Source: DATAPE01 sp036265345 (GTDB taxonomy: Bacteria; Actinomycetota; CADDZG01; WHSQ01). From it: 14,584 nt of DNA. Below the pieces are notes generated by a model that was given only the letters and a program-made list of their open reading frames with translations, was not told where the DNA came from and searched no databases. Within the stretch, counting starts at the first letter, position 1; the number at the start of each line of letters is the position of its first letter. This document shows positions 13,862 through 14,584 of the stretch, piece by piece. The position numbers and the translations under genes are program-made. The stretch covers positions 1-14,584 of the forward strand of contig DATAPE010000021.1 of the NCBI GenBank assembly GCA_036265345.1. Direction: 5' to 3'.

Positions 13862-14113
13862 CCCGGGACCGGCCTGCGTCGGACGGAGGTCGGCCTTCCT
13901 ACGGCGACCCTCGCTTCGCCCGAAGGTCCCCACGGCAGGGACCTCCGTCCTCCCCGGTGGGGTGATGGTGGGGACCGCCGGGGCGGGCCCGGCCCTGTAG
14001 CTCTGCTACGATTTCGTTGGCTCAGAGGGGAATCTTTCTCAATTATGCAGGTTGAACCCTATGTAGGCCTAGGAAAGTAGTTCCTAGGAGAGTAGCTTTA
14101 GGAGGTGAATCGG
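13862..14113 (+). other. regulatory intergenic stretch between guaB3 and the small ORF
   Basis: No confident gene in the first part. AGGTCCC (13924-13930) pairs with GGGACCT (13938-13944). A competing 9-bp stem joins GGTCCCCAC (13925-13933) to GTGGGGACC (13968-13976), with CCCC/GGGG (13952-13955/13959-13962) nested inside. One of these may end the guaB3 transcript. TACGAT (14007-14012) is a possible -10 without a clear -35. An 11-codon frame (14045-14080, MQVEPYVGLGK) overlaps the dyad annotated below. Confidence 0.5.
14068..14095 (+). repeat. perfect dyad plus direct repeat upstream of the small ORF and Lrp-type gene
   Basis: CCTAGGAA (14068-14075) and TTCCTAGG (14081-14088) form a perfect 8-5-8 inverted repeat. 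A 13-base unit, CCTAGGAAAGTAG (14068-14080), recurs as CCTAGGAGAGTAG (14083-14095) at a 15-base period with one mismatch. A third, partial copy (TAGGAGG) forms the Shine-Dalgarno sequence of the next frame. It could be an operator for the adjacent Lrp/AsnC protein or an RNA hairpin that competes with the ribosome binding site. Confidence 0.65.
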
Positions 14114-14209
14114 ATGGACAAGACCATTACCCAGGTCCTGTGGCGCCTTGACCCCGTGCTGTCGTTCAAGCGCCCCGCTTGCGGCATCCGCGGGATCAGA
14201 GGCCGCTAA
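14114..14209 (+). CDS. 31-residue small protein or leader peptide of unknown function
   Basis: The frame starts with ATG at 14114 behind TTTAGGAGGTGA, an almost complete match to the 16S rRNA tail, at near-ideal spacing. It ends with TAA at 14207-14209, four bases before the start of the Lrp-type gene. The peptide begins MDKTITQVLWRLDPVLSFKR and ends PACGIRGIRGR. It is strongly basic (seven K/R, two D), has one Cys and a tandem Gly-Ile-Arg repeat at its end. I do not recognise it. Possible roles are a leader peptide that couples translation to the regulator, a bioactive small protein, or a precursor peptide; no modifying enzyme is in view. The strong ribosome binding site is the main evidence that it is translated. 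Confidence 0.6.
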   Translation: MDKTITQVLWRLDPVLSFKRPACGIRGIRGR

Positions 14210-14213
14210 GCCC

Positions 14214-14584
14214 ATGACCGCAGGTCCGGATGTCCTAGACCGTCAGATCCTGCGCCTGCTCCGGCAAGACGGCCGCATGTCGGTCGCGTCGATCGCCAAA
14301 GAGGTTGGCCTGTCGGGCCCCTCCGTCCACGAACGGATCAAAAAGCTGGAGCAGCGCGGGATCATCGCGGGCTACACCGCGGTGCTCGAGCCCAGGCTCC
14401 TCAACCGCCCGCACGTTGCCTTCGTGATGGTGACCCTCGCCGAAGGGGACGAGTTCGCCATCGACGACCCCATCGTGGCTCGTATCTGTGAAGAGCCCGA
14501 CGTGCTCGAGTTCCACCGGATCGCCGGTGAGGATTGCTATCTGGTCAAAGTCCGCAGCGCTACCAACAAAGATCTCGAGAACCT
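14214..14584 (+). CDS. Lrp/AsnC family transcriptional regulator (3' partial)
   Basis: Feast/famine family DNA-binding protein that typically senses an amino acid. The visible 123 residues contain the N-terminal winged helix-turn-helix: LDRQILRLLRQDGRMSVASIAKEVGLSGPSVHERIKKLEQRGIIAGYTAVLEP. This is followed by the start of the RAM (ligand-binding) domain, with VAFVMVTL and VLEFHRIAGEDCYLVKVRS. The G-D-Y/C-D/Y-L motif of the family appears as GEDCYLVKV. The gene runs off the window. The start ATG is four bases after the small ORF and has only a distant AGAGG, so translation is probably coupled to the small ORF. The dyad and repeats upstream suggest autoregulation, as is common in this family. 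Confidence 0.93.
   Translation, partial: MTAGPDVLDRQILRLLRQDGRMSVASIAKEVGLSGPSVHERIKKLEQRGIIAGYTAVLEPRLLNRPHVAFVMVTLAEGDEFAIDDPIVARICEEPDVLEFHRIAGEDCYLVKVRSATNKDLEN

Noticed and set aside
12811..13965. A 384-codon plus-strand frame overlapping guaB3 in another phase
   Set aside because: The translation is Arg/Gly/Pro-rich and low in complexity. The overlapping guaB3 frame has all family motifs and a ribosome binding site.

Overview
The window is GC-rich, densely coded DNA. It most likely comes from a chromosome of a member of the Actinomycetota, perhaps a deep-branching or uncultured lineage. The reasons are a tsaD-groES-groEL order with a perfect CIRCE operator, a short CBS-less IMP dehydrogenase of the GuaB3 type, a small secreted Rpf/SLT-like transglycosylase with a proline-rich linker, and frequent GTG starts. 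No single feature proves the phylum, and I could not run a marker-gene search. No rRNA, tRNA, CRISPR array, insertion sequence or phage gene was found.

Left part (1-3171): tsaD (cut by the window start), then a sigma70-like promoter overlapping a CIRCE element, groES, an intergenic hairpin, groEL and a strong hairpin terminator. Next comes a 290-base non-coding stretch with nested and mutually exclusive inverted repeats. It lies upstream of a chromosomal aminoglycoside 3-N-acetyltransferase family gene (3464-4297). That gene converges on a secreted coiled-coil M23 (LytM) peptidase gene on the minus strand.

Middle part (5787-10102): a tight co-directional cluster, sat - phosphodiesterase - cysC - PHP phosphoesterase, with 2-base, overlapping and 13-base junctions. 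It sits behind a good promoter and a leader of about 180 nt that begins with a hairpin followed by four T. ATP sulfurylase makes APS and APS kinase makes PAPS. The PHP protein belongs to the COG0613 type, in which a 3',5'-bisphosphonucleotide phosphatase is known, so it could recycle the pAp left after PAPS is used. The alkaline-phosphatase-superfamily enzyme between sat and cysC has all its metal ligands but no obvious substrate. This cluster is the best candidate for an under-described functional unit. A GNAT acetyltransferase gene follows, with its ribosome binding site inside a hairpin.

Right part (10687-14584): a secreted transglycosylase-like gene on the minus strand, then on the plus strand GDP-mannose 4,6-dehydratase, a GuaB3-type IMP dehydrogenase, and a regulatory stretch with a dyad and direct repeats. 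These repeats stand in front of a 31-codon reading frame with a near-perfect Shine-Dalgarno sequence. It lies four bases upstream of an Lrp/AsnC family regulator that runs off the window end. The small peptide and its repeats are the second most interesting spot.
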